Shown here: positions 14,413-22,054 of the stretch, in pieces
Numbering within the stretch: position 1 is the first letter of the stretch
How the letters are laid out: every line of letters begins with the position of its first letter
Assembly (NCBI RefSeq): GCF_014203235.1
Contig: NZ_JACHIN010000031.1
Span: 1 to 47,038 of the forward strand
Direction: 5' to 3'
Length of the DNA: 47,038 nt
Origin: Nonomuraea endophytica
GTDB taxonomy: Bacteria; Actinomycetota; Actinomycetes; Streptosporangiales; Streptosporangiaceae
Position numbers and translations under genes: made by a program
Notes under the pieces: generated by a model
Told to the model about the DNA's origin: nothing
Seen by the model: the letters and a program-made list of their open reading frames with translations, nothing else
The model's database searches: none

Positions 14413-15495
14413 GTGCAGCAGGCGCTCGATCGGGCCGTGACCAAAACCGGCCTTCCCGGCATCCTCGCGTCGGTCCGCGACGGCGATGATCAGTGGTTCG
14501 GTACGGCGGGCGTGGCCGATACCCGAACCGGTCGCAAGCGCCTGCCCCAAGAGCGCTTCCGCATCGGCAGTATCACCAAGACCTTTACCGCCACCGTCGT
14601 GCTGCAACTGGAGGCCGAAGGCAAGCTCAGCCTGGACGACACGGTGGAAGAGTGGCTGCCCGGCCTGGTCCGCGGCAACGGCAACGACGGCCGACAGATC
14701 ACCATCAAGCAGCTGCTCAACATGACCAGCGGCCTGTTCAACCACCTCAACGACAAGAAGATGCTGGCCCGTCTGGCCGGCCCCGGCTTCCTCAAACACC
14801 GCTACGACCGCTACCAGCCGCAGCAGTTGGTGAAGATCGGCACCGCCAACGCGCCCGACTTCAAGCCGGGCCAGGGCTGGACCTACACCAACACAGGCTT
14901 CGTCCTCGCCGCGATGATCGTCGAGAAGGCGACCGGCAGGACCTACGCCGAACAGGTCGCACAACGGATCATCCGCCCACTCCGCCTGACCGGCACCCAC
15001 GTACCCGGAGGCAACGAGGTGCGGATCCGCGGTCCCCACGCGCGGCACTACTCCACGCTGTACTCCCAGGAGCCGAAGCCCACGACCTACGACGTGACCG
15101 ACCTGAACCCCTCCGCCGGCTGGGCGGCAGGCAACATGGTCTCCACCGCCGCCGACCTCGACCGGTTCTTCACCGCGCTGCTCAAGGGCCGGCTCCTGCC
15201 GAAGGCCCAGCAGCGCCAGATGTTCGCCACCAACCCGGTTCCCGAGGGAAAGTGGATACCCAACACCACCTACGGCCTCGGCATGTCGTCGGTGAAACTG
15301 TCATGCGGCACGACGGTCTGGGGAATGGGCGGTGCGCTCGTAGGTTCGTGGTCATACGCGTACGGCACCCGCGACGCCACACGCATGCTCGTCCAGAACG
15401 TCAACGGCGACTGGAACAACCCCATCGCCGCATTCACCGACGTCCTCGAAGCCGAATTCTGCGCCACCGGATCCCCCTCCTCACCGCAGGAGTAA
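14413..15495 (+). CDS. Serine hydrolase (class C beta-lactamase/D-Ala-D-Ala carboxypeptidase family), N-terminus truncated
   Basis: 360 aa with the SxxK motif SITK (S53, K56) and the second motif Y158-T-N160. The third motif, usually H/KxG, reads WGMGGALVG with Met at the His position. Homologues are exported; here there is no signal peptide, and the mature-like sequence begins straight after the junction at about 14412 with a weak GTG. It was probably a secreted peptidase or esterase of cell-wall peptides that lost its export signal, so it may be misplaced in the cytoplasm or silent. It is head to head with the truncated response regulator. Confidence 0.8.
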   Translation: MQQALDRAVTKTGLPGILASVRDGDDQWFGTAGVADTRTGRKRLPQERFRIGSITKTFTATVVLQLEAEGKLSLDDTVEEWLPGLVRGNGNDGRQITIKQLLNMTSGLFNHLNDKKMLARLAGPGFLKHRYDRYQPQQLVKIGTANAPDFKPGQGWTYTNTGFVLAAMIVEKATGRTYAEQVAQRIIRPLRLTGTHVPGGNEVRIRGPHARHYSTLYSQEPKPTTYDVTDLNPSAGWAAGNMVSTAADLDRFFTALLKGRLLPKAQQRQMFATNPVPEGKWIPNTTYGLGMSSVKLSCGTTVWGMGGALVGSWSYAYGTRDATRMLVQNVNGDWNNPIAAFTDVLEAEFCATGSPSSPQE

Positions 15496-15879
15496 CTCTG
15501 CGCGGACGTCCCTTCCCCGGGTAAGCAACAGTTCTTGAGTTGAGGACGCTGGATCAGCCGGGACAATGCCGCGAGCCAGAGCCGGTCGGCACGACCCCAT
15601 CGCGGCACCTGGTTCTCGTGACGGAGCACCGGCAGCTCAGCCTCTCTCTGGACGCATCAGAGCGGACCAGCACCGCCACAAGCCGCATAAGCACCGAACC
15701 ACCCGGTAGATCAGCGACAACAGCACCCCGCGATGGGGACAGCCGCCGATCTGATCGCGCAGCAGAATGCCAGCTCAGAGCCCGAAGCCATGTTTTCGAG
15801 CGGGACACCATTTCTGCGACAGAACCCGGAGAATCTGGTCGGCGTGAAGGGCACCGGCAGCGTGCTCGTGTCCGGGGAC
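15496..15879. other. Gene-free stretch
   Basis: I see no gene or strong structure in this interval. It lies between the serine hydrolase end and the stop codon of the minus-strand SDR gene. An open frame on the plus strand from 15733 has no recognisable motif. Confidence 0.3.
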
Positions 15880-16692
15880 TCACCAGGGGATGACGTCGTC
15901 CAGCGAGTCCGGGCCGCGGAAAACGCCGGTGGGCCCATTGGCGGGGATCGTCGCGAGCAGGGTCGCGACAACGGCACCGTCGGCAGTGGTGCGGTCCCCG
16001 CGAGGGAAGGTCGCGGCGGCGTTCTGGTCGGTGGGCACCAGGCCCGGGCTGACGGCGTTGACCTTGATGCCCGCGGCGCGGAGCGAATTGGCATAGATCA
16101 GCGTCAGGGCGTTGAGGGCTGCTTTGGACGAACTGTAGGCGAGGAACGCCCGGGCCGAGAGCGGGCTCGTCGGGTCGCTCATGAGCGTGAGCGACCCGAG
16201 ACCGCTGGACATGTTGACGATCCGCGGATTGGGAGAACGGCGGAGCAGCGGAACACAGGCTGATGTGACCGTGACGACGCCGAAGACGTTGACCTCGTAG
16301 GTCTCGCGGAGGTGCGCGGCCGTGATGTCGGTGCTCTGGAGACCCCACTCGACCATGACGCCGGCGTTGTTGATGAGCACGTCCAGCCGTCCCGTCTCGG
16401 CCTCGATCCGGTCGACGGCGGCCTCGACGGACCCTGGATCGGTCACATCGAGCTGCACGAACCGGATATCCAGGCCACCGGTCCCGCTGGGATCGGCGGC
16501 TGGCTCGCCTGTCTGCCTTCCGCCGCAGACCGCGGCCTGCTCCGTTTGGAGTTCCTGGACGGCCGAGTGGCCGAGCCCTGGATTGCGGGCGCCGAGGAAC
16601 ACGGTCAAGCCCTGCTGGGCGAGGCTATAGACGATCTGTCGGCCGATGCCTTTGTTGCCGCCGGTGACAAGGGCGACTTCATTCGCGTTCAT
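15880..16692 (-). CDS. Short-chain dehydrogenase/reductase (classical SDR)
   Basis: 270 aa. The cofactor motif TGGNKGIG is near residue 10, NNAGVMVEWG follows the fourth strand, the catalytic serine is in NMSSGLG and the YxxxK pair is YSSSK; PG in VSPGLVPTDQNA closes the site. It should reduce or oxidise a carbonyl/hydroxyl substrate with NAD(P)H. An insertion of about 20 residues (QTEQAAVCGGRQTGEPAADP) lies between the second and third strands, longer than usual. ATG 16692 is divergent from a LysR gene, the standard layout for LysR control of a neighbouring reductase. Confidence 0.92.
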   Translation of the reverse strand: MNANEVALVTGGNKGIGRQIVYSLAQQGLTVFLGARNPGLGHSAVQELQTEQAAVCGGRQTGEPAADPSGTGGLDIRFVQLDVTDPGSVEAAVDRIEAETGRLDVLINNAGVMVEWGLQSTDITAAHLRETYEVNVFGVVTVTSACVPLLRRSPNPRIVNMSSGLGSLTLMSDPTSPLSARAFLAYSSSKAALNALTLIYANSLRAAGIKVNAVSPGLVPTDQNAAATFPRGDRTTADGAVVATLLATIPANGPTGVFRGPDSLDDVIPW

Positions 16693-16761
16693 GCCCCCAC
16701 CCCAGCGGCCGGAGCGCCGAAAGGCGAAGACCGATTGGGTGCCGCCCCATACCCTGCTGGT

Positions 16762-17631
16762 ATGCCCGAGCCGGAAATCCGCGAACTGCGCTACTTCTGT
16801 GCCGCTGCCGAGGAGCTGAACATCACGCGTGCCGCTGAGCGGCTCGGTATCGCTCAGCCGCCTTTGTCCAGGGCGATACGCCAACTGGAGCGCAGGCTCG
16901 GTGTCGCCCTCTTCGATCGCACCCGGCACCGGCTGGCGCTGACCCAGGCTGGTGAGACCCTGGCCAAGGAAGCGGCCGTCGTCCTCGGAACCCTCGATGC
17001 CGCGGTGCGCAGGACACAGCGTGCGGGCCGTCCCCGCCGCGGCCTCCTGGTCACCGCCAAGCCGGGGGTGGCCACGGAGTTGCTGCACCGGATCTGCGAA
17101 CGGTCCGGTGCGGAGCCGGACGCGCCGGAGCTCCGGGTCGTGGTGAGCGGATTCGGCGAACAAGCCGACATGGTTCGCGACGGGCGCGCGGACGTGGCGA
17201 TCGCGGGGTGCTTCAACGGCCACGGCCTTGACACCGAACTGCTGCGGACCGAACCGCGCATCGCGGCCCTGGCCTCCGGACATGAGCTCGCAACGCGCGA
17301 GGTCCTCAGCACCGCCGACCTGATCACCGAGCCGGCGCCCCAATGGAGTGACTCAACCGTCGTCGACCACGACTACTGGCTGGGAAACCCGGATCGGCCG
17401 GCTGGCGGCCCTGTCGTGCGGGACACCGCCCAGTTGCTGGAGGTGATCGCCCTGGGCCAGGCCGTCGCGCTGGTGCCGGCTTCGCTGGCCGCCAGGAACG
17501 TGCGCCCCGACGTGACCTACCGCCCGGTGCGCGACGCGGCGCCGTACCGGACCCTGGCCCTCTGGCCGGCCGACAGCCGGTCACCCTCGATCGCGTGGTT
17601 CGTCAAGACGGCCCTGGAAGGCGCCCGCTGA
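16762..17631 (+). CDS. LysR-family transcriptional regulator
   Basis: 289 aa. The N-terminal winged HTH reads LRYFCAAAEELNITRAAERL, then IAQPPLSRAIRQLERRLGVALFDR. An effector-binding domain (about residues 95-289) follows, with short periplasmic-binding-like strands LLVTAKPGVATELL and ADVAIAGC. There is no obvious ribosome site before ATG 16762, so the message may be leaderless. It is 69 bp from the divergent SDR start. The intergenic GGGT-N10-ACCC stretch (16738-16755) may be part of its site. The effector is unknown. Confidence 0.92.
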   Translation: MPEPEIRELRYFCAAAEELNITRAAERLGIAQPPLSRAIRQLERRLGVALFDRTRHRLALTQAGETLAKEAAVVLGTLDAAVRRTQRAGRPRRGLLVTAKPGVATELLHRICERSGAEPDAPELRVVVSGFGEQADMVRDGRADVAIAGCFNGHGLDTELLRTEPRIAALASGHELATREVLSTADLITEPAPQWSDSTVVDHDYWLGNPDRPAGGPVVRDTAQLLEVIALGQAVALVPASLAARNVRPDVTYRPVRDAAPYRTLALWPADSRSPSIAWFVKTALEGAR

Positions 17632-17739
17632 CACAGCCCTCCCCCGCAGCCCAGCTCTCAGGCGCACCGACCGCACTCGTACTGGGCCGACAGCTCGCGG
17701 TGGGTTACGCGGGGCTGTGGCGGTGACAGTCAGCGCGGG

Positions 17740-18171
17740 ATGGGCGTGAGCGGCTATCAGGAGTGGGCCCATCAGCTGTGGGAGGCCTGGGACCGCCACC
17801 CGTGGCTGCCCGGCGCCACCATCGGCGAGCGGATCATGGGTCCGAAAGAGATCGGCTGGACCGAGGTCGCGGTCGCCGCCCTGGCCGAGACCGGGCTGAA
17901 CGGAAGCGAGCAGATGGACGCGGTCCTCCTGCTCAGCGGCCACGTCCCCAACACCCGATCCGTCACCTCGGCCGGCACCCAGCCCTGGACCAGGCAGCGG
18001 CAGCTCAGCCCCGCCCTCAGTGTCATGCTCGACCAGGCCGGCGACCGCTTTCCCGCGCTGAGCGCCGCCATCGCATCCGCCGGGCCCTCAACCCCCTGCG
18101 GAAGCTGTGAGTTCGGCCTCCAACGCCGCCTCGACGGCCTGGAAGTCCTCATCACCCAACGCACACGCTGA
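17740..18171 (+). pseudogene. TetR regulator C-terminal domain, HTH missing
   Basis: 144 codons matching the C-terminal domain of the tetracycline-repressor type: YQEWAHQLWEAWDRHPWL, then GPKEIGWTEVAVAALAETGL and LDGLEVLI. The N-terminal HTH, about 90 residues, is absent. The ATG at 17740 merely falls inside the old frame. If made, the product could dimerise but not bind DNA. Confidence 0.7.
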
Positions 18172-18762
18172 CCGAACAAACCCTCCCCGCGCGGGCCACC
18201 CGCGGAAGGCCGGAAAGCGTGCCCCGCCCAGCCCAGCTCTTCTCACCCGCCGCGAGGTCCAATCGCTGGCGCATCAGGCGGGCGGCGTTCCTGCTGGTCA
18301 CGACGGCAGCGGAAGGCTGCCACGCCTGACATCAAAAATCTATGCTCGCCGCAGTAGACATTCGCTGCCACTGACGCTAACGTTTCTCCTATCGCAAGGA
18401 CGGATCGACCGGGCAGCAGAGTACCGGCACCACGATGAACTGCCCGGAGAGCACAACGAAGGACAGGTTGACGGCAGAAGGTCGGACGGGACGGGCCAGC
18501 GCAGTGGTTAGGGGCCCTGACCGTGGACGCGCTGCCACAGGTGAAGTTGGACAGTAGGTCGCGAAAATAGAGATGAAGGGAGCGTTGAACGCCATCGGGA
18601 TCGCCCGTTGCCGGCTGAGTCTCGCCGCTCGGGTACCGCAGTTCCACAGAAGGAAGGTGGTCTACGGTCACACACCGCGATCCCCGCATCGCCGCCGGAC
18701 AGTTCGGCGGACGCGGAAACAAGTGACCGGCCAGAAGGCCGGGAGATGGTGTTGAACTCTTC
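18172..18762. other. Gene-free stretch before the MerR gene
   Basis: About 590 bp with no convincing gene. A small CGCGGG-CCA-CCCGCG hairpin (18190-18204) follows the TetR relic. The segment at about 18315-18400 is locally AT-richer than its surroundings and may hold a promoter; no consensus is clear. Confidence 0.3.
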
Positions 18763-18793
18763 GGGGCCCCGGCGCGAGATGCGCCGGGGCCCC
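18763..18793 (+). terminator. Strong 13-bp hairpin just upstream of the MerR gene
   Basis: GGGGCCCCGGCGC (18763-18775), loop GAGAT, GCGCCGGGGCCCC (18781-18793): a perfect 13-bp stem 25 nt before the MerR start codon. It may end an upstream transcript, or act as an attenuator or translational barrier in the MerR leader. There is no U-run. Confidence 0.6.
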
Positions 18794-18818
18794 CTGTGCG
18801 CGTCTGGGAAAGGAATGT

Positions 18819-19196
18819 ATGGATCAACGTCGCTCAGTTGCCGACGGCGACACGCTCGCTCACGGCAAGACCGCCGACCCGGCCGGATCCACGGCCGAAG
18901 ACCGGTTCGAGAATGAGGATTACCCCGCCTACAGCATGGGCGCGGCCGCTGACATGCTCGGTGTCACGCCCGCATTCCTGCGGGCTCTGGGCGCTGCCCA
19001 CCTGATCGAACCGCTGCGCTCCAGCGGCGGGCACCGCCGCTACTCCCGCTACCAGCTGCGCCTGGCCGCGCGCGCCCGGGAACTCGTCGACCAGGGCACT
19101 CCCGTGGAAGCCGCCTGCCGCATCATCATCTTGGAAGACCAGCTCGCCGAGGCGCTACGCATCAACCAGGAACGCGAACACCCGGCCGGACCCTGA
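18819..19196 (+). CDS. MerR-family regulator (125 aa)
   Basis: A hydrophilic N-terminal extension of about 35 residues precedes a MerR HTH: YPAYSMGAAADMLGVTPAFL, then GAAHLIEPLRSSGGHRRYSR, and a helix RELVDQGTPVEAACRIIILE leading to a short coiled coil EDQLAEALRINQERE. It lacks any effector domain, like HspR-type short MerR proteins. ATG 18819 follows AAAGGA. It converges with the second merR of the hsp20 operon. A decayed duplicate of this gene lies at 27786-28010. It may regulate stress genes (inference from its neighbours). Confidence 0.88.
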   Translation: MDQRRSVADGDTLAHGKTADPAGSTAEDRFENEDYPAYSMGAAADMLGVTPAFLRALGAAHLIEPLRSSGGHRRYSRYQLRLAARARELVDQGTPVEAACRIIILEDQLAEALRINQEREHPAGP

Positions 19197-19319
19197 CCTC
19201 GCAGCGCAAGAAGACAAGAGGAAGTCGCCCGGGCCTATGACCGCCACGGTGAGCACGTCCATCGCGTCGACGCCAGGGGCTGATCATCCGGTTGGGCATC
19301 CCGCTTGTGCTGGGGGTGA

Positions 19320-19655
19320 CTACCCACGCTGCTTTGACGGTGACCGTGTGGGCTCGGCCTGTTGGGCTTGCTCGGCGGCGGCCAGTTGGCGGCGCAGGTG
19401 CCGGACCTCCTCTTCCAGTTGCAGGATGCGGCGGATGGCGATGAGGGTCATACCCTCATCGGTCATCCGGGTGACGTGCTGGACGGTCGTGATGTCGTTG
19501 CGGGAGTAGCGCCGCTGGCCGCCGGCGGATCGGCTGGGGGTGACCACGTCGTGCTGGTCCAGGCGGCGCAGGTAGGCCTGCTGGAGTTGGAGCATGTCGG
19601 CGACCTGGCCCAGGGAGTAGAGCGGGGCGTGTTCGTCGTCGAAGGGCAGAGTCAT
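19320..19655 (-). CDS. HspR-like MerR regulator, second gene of the hsp20 operon
   Basis: 111 aa. The MerR HTH starts at LYSLGQVADMLQLQQAYLRR, with the wing GGQRRYSRNDI and the dimer helix VTRMTDEGMTLIAIRRIL followed by a leucine-rich coiled coil LQLEEEVRHLRRQLAAAEQA. There is no effector domain. It begins 78 bp behind hsp20 on the same strand and is the likely autoregulator of the operon, with the TAACCTGCA dyad upstream of hsp20 as candidate operator. An alternative is that it senses folding state through a chaperone, as HspR does with DnaK (inference). Confidence 0.88.
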   Translation of the reverse strand: MTLPFDDEHAPLYSLGQVADMLQLQQAYLRRLDQHDVVTPSRSAGGQRRYSRNDITTVQHVTRMTDEGMTLIAIRRILQLEEEVRHLRRQLAAAEQAQQAEPTRSPSKQRG

Positions 19656-19733
19656 CCGGTGGCCTTCCTAGAAGGGCGGGGCGGGCCGCGGGGACCGCGC
19701 GGTGTTCGTGCCGTGGCCCGCCCCTGCCGCGGA

Positions 19734-20168
19734 TCAGGCCTTGATCGCCTTGCCGTCAGTGCGGGTGATCTCGACCTTGCGGGGCTTGGCCCGCTCGAGG
19801 ACGGGGATGCGGACGGCGAGCACGCCGTTGTGGTAGCCGGCGTCGATCTTGTCGCTGTCGAGATGCTCGGACAGGTAGACGCGCCGGGTGAAGGTGCCCA
19901 TCGGCCGCTCGCGGACGAACAGCCGCTCGTTGTCGGCGACCTCCTCCTCGCGGCGGGCGCTGACCGACAGGACGCCGCGGTCGACGGTGACCTCGATGGA
20001 GTCGGGGTCGATGCCGGGCAGGTCGAAGCGGAGCACGACATCGTCGTCGCGGCGCAGCCCGTCCATCGCCATGGCCGTGCCGTTGGTGTCGCCGAAGGTC
20101 TGGCGGGTCAGCCGGTTGAATTGGCGTTCGAACTCCTGGAAGAACGGATCGATCGAGGTCAAAAGCAT
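19734..20168 (-). CDS. Small heat-shock protein, Hsp20/alpha-crystallin family
   Basis: A 144-aa ATP-independent chaperone that holds unfolded proteins in oligomers. The N-terminal arm contains FFQEFERQFNRLTRQTFG. The alpha-crystallin domain covers about 40-130 (VVLRFDLPGIDPDSIEVTVD, then LSVSARREEE, and YHNGVLAVRIPVLE with the GVL motif). The C-terminal IPV and a short KxRKVEI tail replace the usual IxI. ATG 20168 follows AAGGAGG. It is followed by its merR gene, and the promoter region carries a 9-bp dyad at 20192-20217. Confidence 0.95.
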   Translation of the reverse strand: MLLTSIDPFFQEFERQFNRLTRQTFGDTNGTAMAMDGLRRDDDVVLRFDLPGIDPDSIEVTVDRGVLSVSARREEEVADNERLFVRERPMGTFTRRVYLSEHLDSDKIDAGYHNGVLAVRIPVLERAKPRKVEITRTDGKAIKA

Positions 20169-20191
20169 CAGAGGCCTCCTTCGCGAGACGG

Positions 20192-20217
20192 TAACCTGCA
20201 CTTCCAATTGCAGGTTA
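20192..20217. promoter_or_regulatory. Inverted repeat TAACCTGCA-N8-TGCAGGTTA upstream of hsp20
   Basis: Perfect 9-bp arms (20192-20200 and 20209-20217) with spacer CTTCCAAT, 24 bp before the hsp20 start codon. The form and 8-nt spacing resemble the HAIR element of HspR (CTTGAGT-N7-ACTCAAG), but the arm sequence is different. It is the likely site of the co-transcribed MerR protein. Confidence 0.65.
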
Positions 20218-20569
20218 GTTGCGATGGCGAGTCTATGCAACCGGAAGGCTCGAACCTATCGTCGATGTTGCGGCAGCGGCAGGTTCCCGACAATCCCCGC
20301 GCCAGGGACCGGCGAGTCCAGGGCGGGAGGGACCAGGGGAGCCTGGCGTTCGCTGCCGGGACAGGGTCGCATGCGCTGGGCCGCGTGACCCTGTTTCGCT
20401 GTCCAGACCGGGGCGGCCGGAAGGGGTGGCTGCCGGGACGGGCAGGAGCGCCGGGAACGGAAAGGACTGGCGTTCCGGGAGCGCTGCCCTCCTCAATCCG
20501 CCCGGCGACGCCATCAGTGTTATCACGGGGGCTGCGCGCAGATGGCGCAGGCGGACACCCAGGTGCGGC

Positions 20570-21010
20570 GGGGCCCGCCTCGACATGAGCGAGTACCAGG
20601 AGCGGCACACGGTCAGCCGCCTGGTCGGCGCCCCTCCCGGCTACACCGGGTACGAGGAGGGCGGCCGGCTCACGGAGGCGGTGCGGCGCCAGCCGTACTC
20701 GGTGATCGTCTTTGACGAGGTGGAGAAGGCGCACGCGGACGTGCAACACGTTCCTGCAGGTTCCGGACGACGGACGGGCAGGGCCGCAACACCGTGATCA
20801 TCATGACCTCGAACATCGGCTCCCAGTACCTGCTCGACGGGTCACCTCCGACGGCGAGATCAAGCCCGAAGCCCACGACCGGGTCATGAACGAGCTGCGC
20901 TCGCACTTCCGGGCCGAGTTCCTCAACAGGGTGCTGTTCAAGCCGCTGACCGAGGCCCAGATCGAGCGCATCGTGGACTTGATGTTCAACACCGAGGACT
21001 CCGTGCCGGG
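20570..21010 (+). pseudogene. clpB: ClpB/Hsp100 relic, multiple internal deletions
   Basis: Fragments of the second AAA module of ClpB are in order. They are RLDMSEYQERHTVSRLVGAP and PGYTGYEEGGRLTEAVRR, the Walker B patch SVIVFDEVEKAH, NTFLQVPDDGR, NTVIIMTSNIGSQYLL, then EIKPEAHDRVMNELRSHFRA and VLFKPLTEAQIERIVDLMF. Compared with the family consensus there is a 2-nt loss in ADVFNTF, losses inside GRLTDGQGRTVDFRNT, a G4-to-G3 loss in LDGVTSDG and a 12-nt loss at NRVDDIV. The N-domain, first AAA module and middle domain are absent. It lies beside the hsp20 operon, suggesting an older heat-shock cluster. Confidence 0.8.
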
Positions 21011-21179
21011 CACTGGACAGTGCGCCGGTATTGCTCGGCGATCCGCCTTGGGTCACGGATTCGGCACAGGCGGGCTGGATCCCGTCATCGTCAAGAGGTG
21101 ACGACCTCCCCTCCCCCAGGCCGCTCCTCACCGAGCTCTTCCCCGCCGTACCCGGCGCGTCAGCGTCCGGCCCCACGGC

Positions 21180-21640
21180 CGAGGGAGAGCGTTCGGTGGT
21201 CATCGACGGTGACAACCCGGGCACCGTCATCACCGACGATGTCCACTTGCACCCGGTTGCCTCTCCGGTGAAGGCGCTGGCGGGGTTGCCGGACTTCACC
21301 GGGCCGTGGCGAGATCCTGGCCCGGCTGCGAGACCGGGGGGACGGCGGTGGCGGGCATGGCCGCGGTGGGCAAGACCGCCCAGGCGTTGGTGGCCGCCCA
21401 CCACGCCCGGCGCAAAGGCTGGTTCGCCGGTGGGGTGTTTTCCTGGATCTGCACGGCTGCACCCCCCGGCGCGCGAGCCGGTCGCAGCGGGGCAGTTGCT
21501 GCGCGCGATGGGCCTGCGCGGTGAGGAACTCCCGGCGACCGGGAAGGAGTTGCTGGCGGTGTATCGGTCGGTGCTGGCCGGGCTTGGCGACGAGGGTCGG
21601 GGGGCTGGTGGTGGCCGAGAACGCCGTCCGGGTGCCGCGG
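21180..21640 (+). pseudogene. NB-ARC/TPR-type (STAND) regulator relic
   Basis: Pieces in three frames recall the NTPase region of actinobacterial NB-ARC regulators: GTVITDDVHLHP (pre-NTPase region), the P-loop VAGMAAVGKTAQALVAAHHA followed by GWFAGGVF, then LLRAMGLRGEELPATGKELL with AVYRSVLAGLGDEGR, and LVVAENAV. Frameshifts near 21440 and 21610 prevent expression, and the relic is cut at about 21640 by an IS5-type fragment. Confidence 0.65.
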
Positions 21641-21755
21641 CATCAACCGGCTCAAGCGCCACCGCGCGATCGCAACTCGCTTCGACAAGCTCGCCGATCG
21701 CTGCGGAGCGACCATCCACATCGCAACCATCAACGACTGGCTCATTTGCCTTTGA
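21639..21755 (+). mobile_element. IS5-family transposase C-terminal fragment
   Basis: Reads GINRLKRHRAIATRFDKLAD, then RCGATIHIATINDWLICL and a TGA at 21753-21755. This is the C-terminal end of IS5-group transposases. Only about 37 codons remain. It directly abuts the NB-ARC relic, suggesting the element inserted there and was then mostly deleted. Confidence 0.65.
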
Positions 21756-22054
21756 CACAGGCCCTAGCTCCGGCCCGATGGTCGGCCGCAACGCCCAAAG
21801 CAGTATCACGGACTGTGATGCCTTCCACTGACATCTCGTAACGCCCAACAGTTATCGAGTACGCGGACATAGCGTTGAGCGACAGGAGAGTGTCAGCGAG
21901 TCGCGATACCCATGTCAGTAGCAGACAGGTGGACGAAGAGGCTCCATGTACAACGGCATTGAGAGCATCACCCGCGCCGCCAGAATGTGACTGGCCGGAA
22001 ATCAGGGTCTGTGCAGATGCTGCAAATGAGCCGTCCCGCAGCGACGATGTACGC

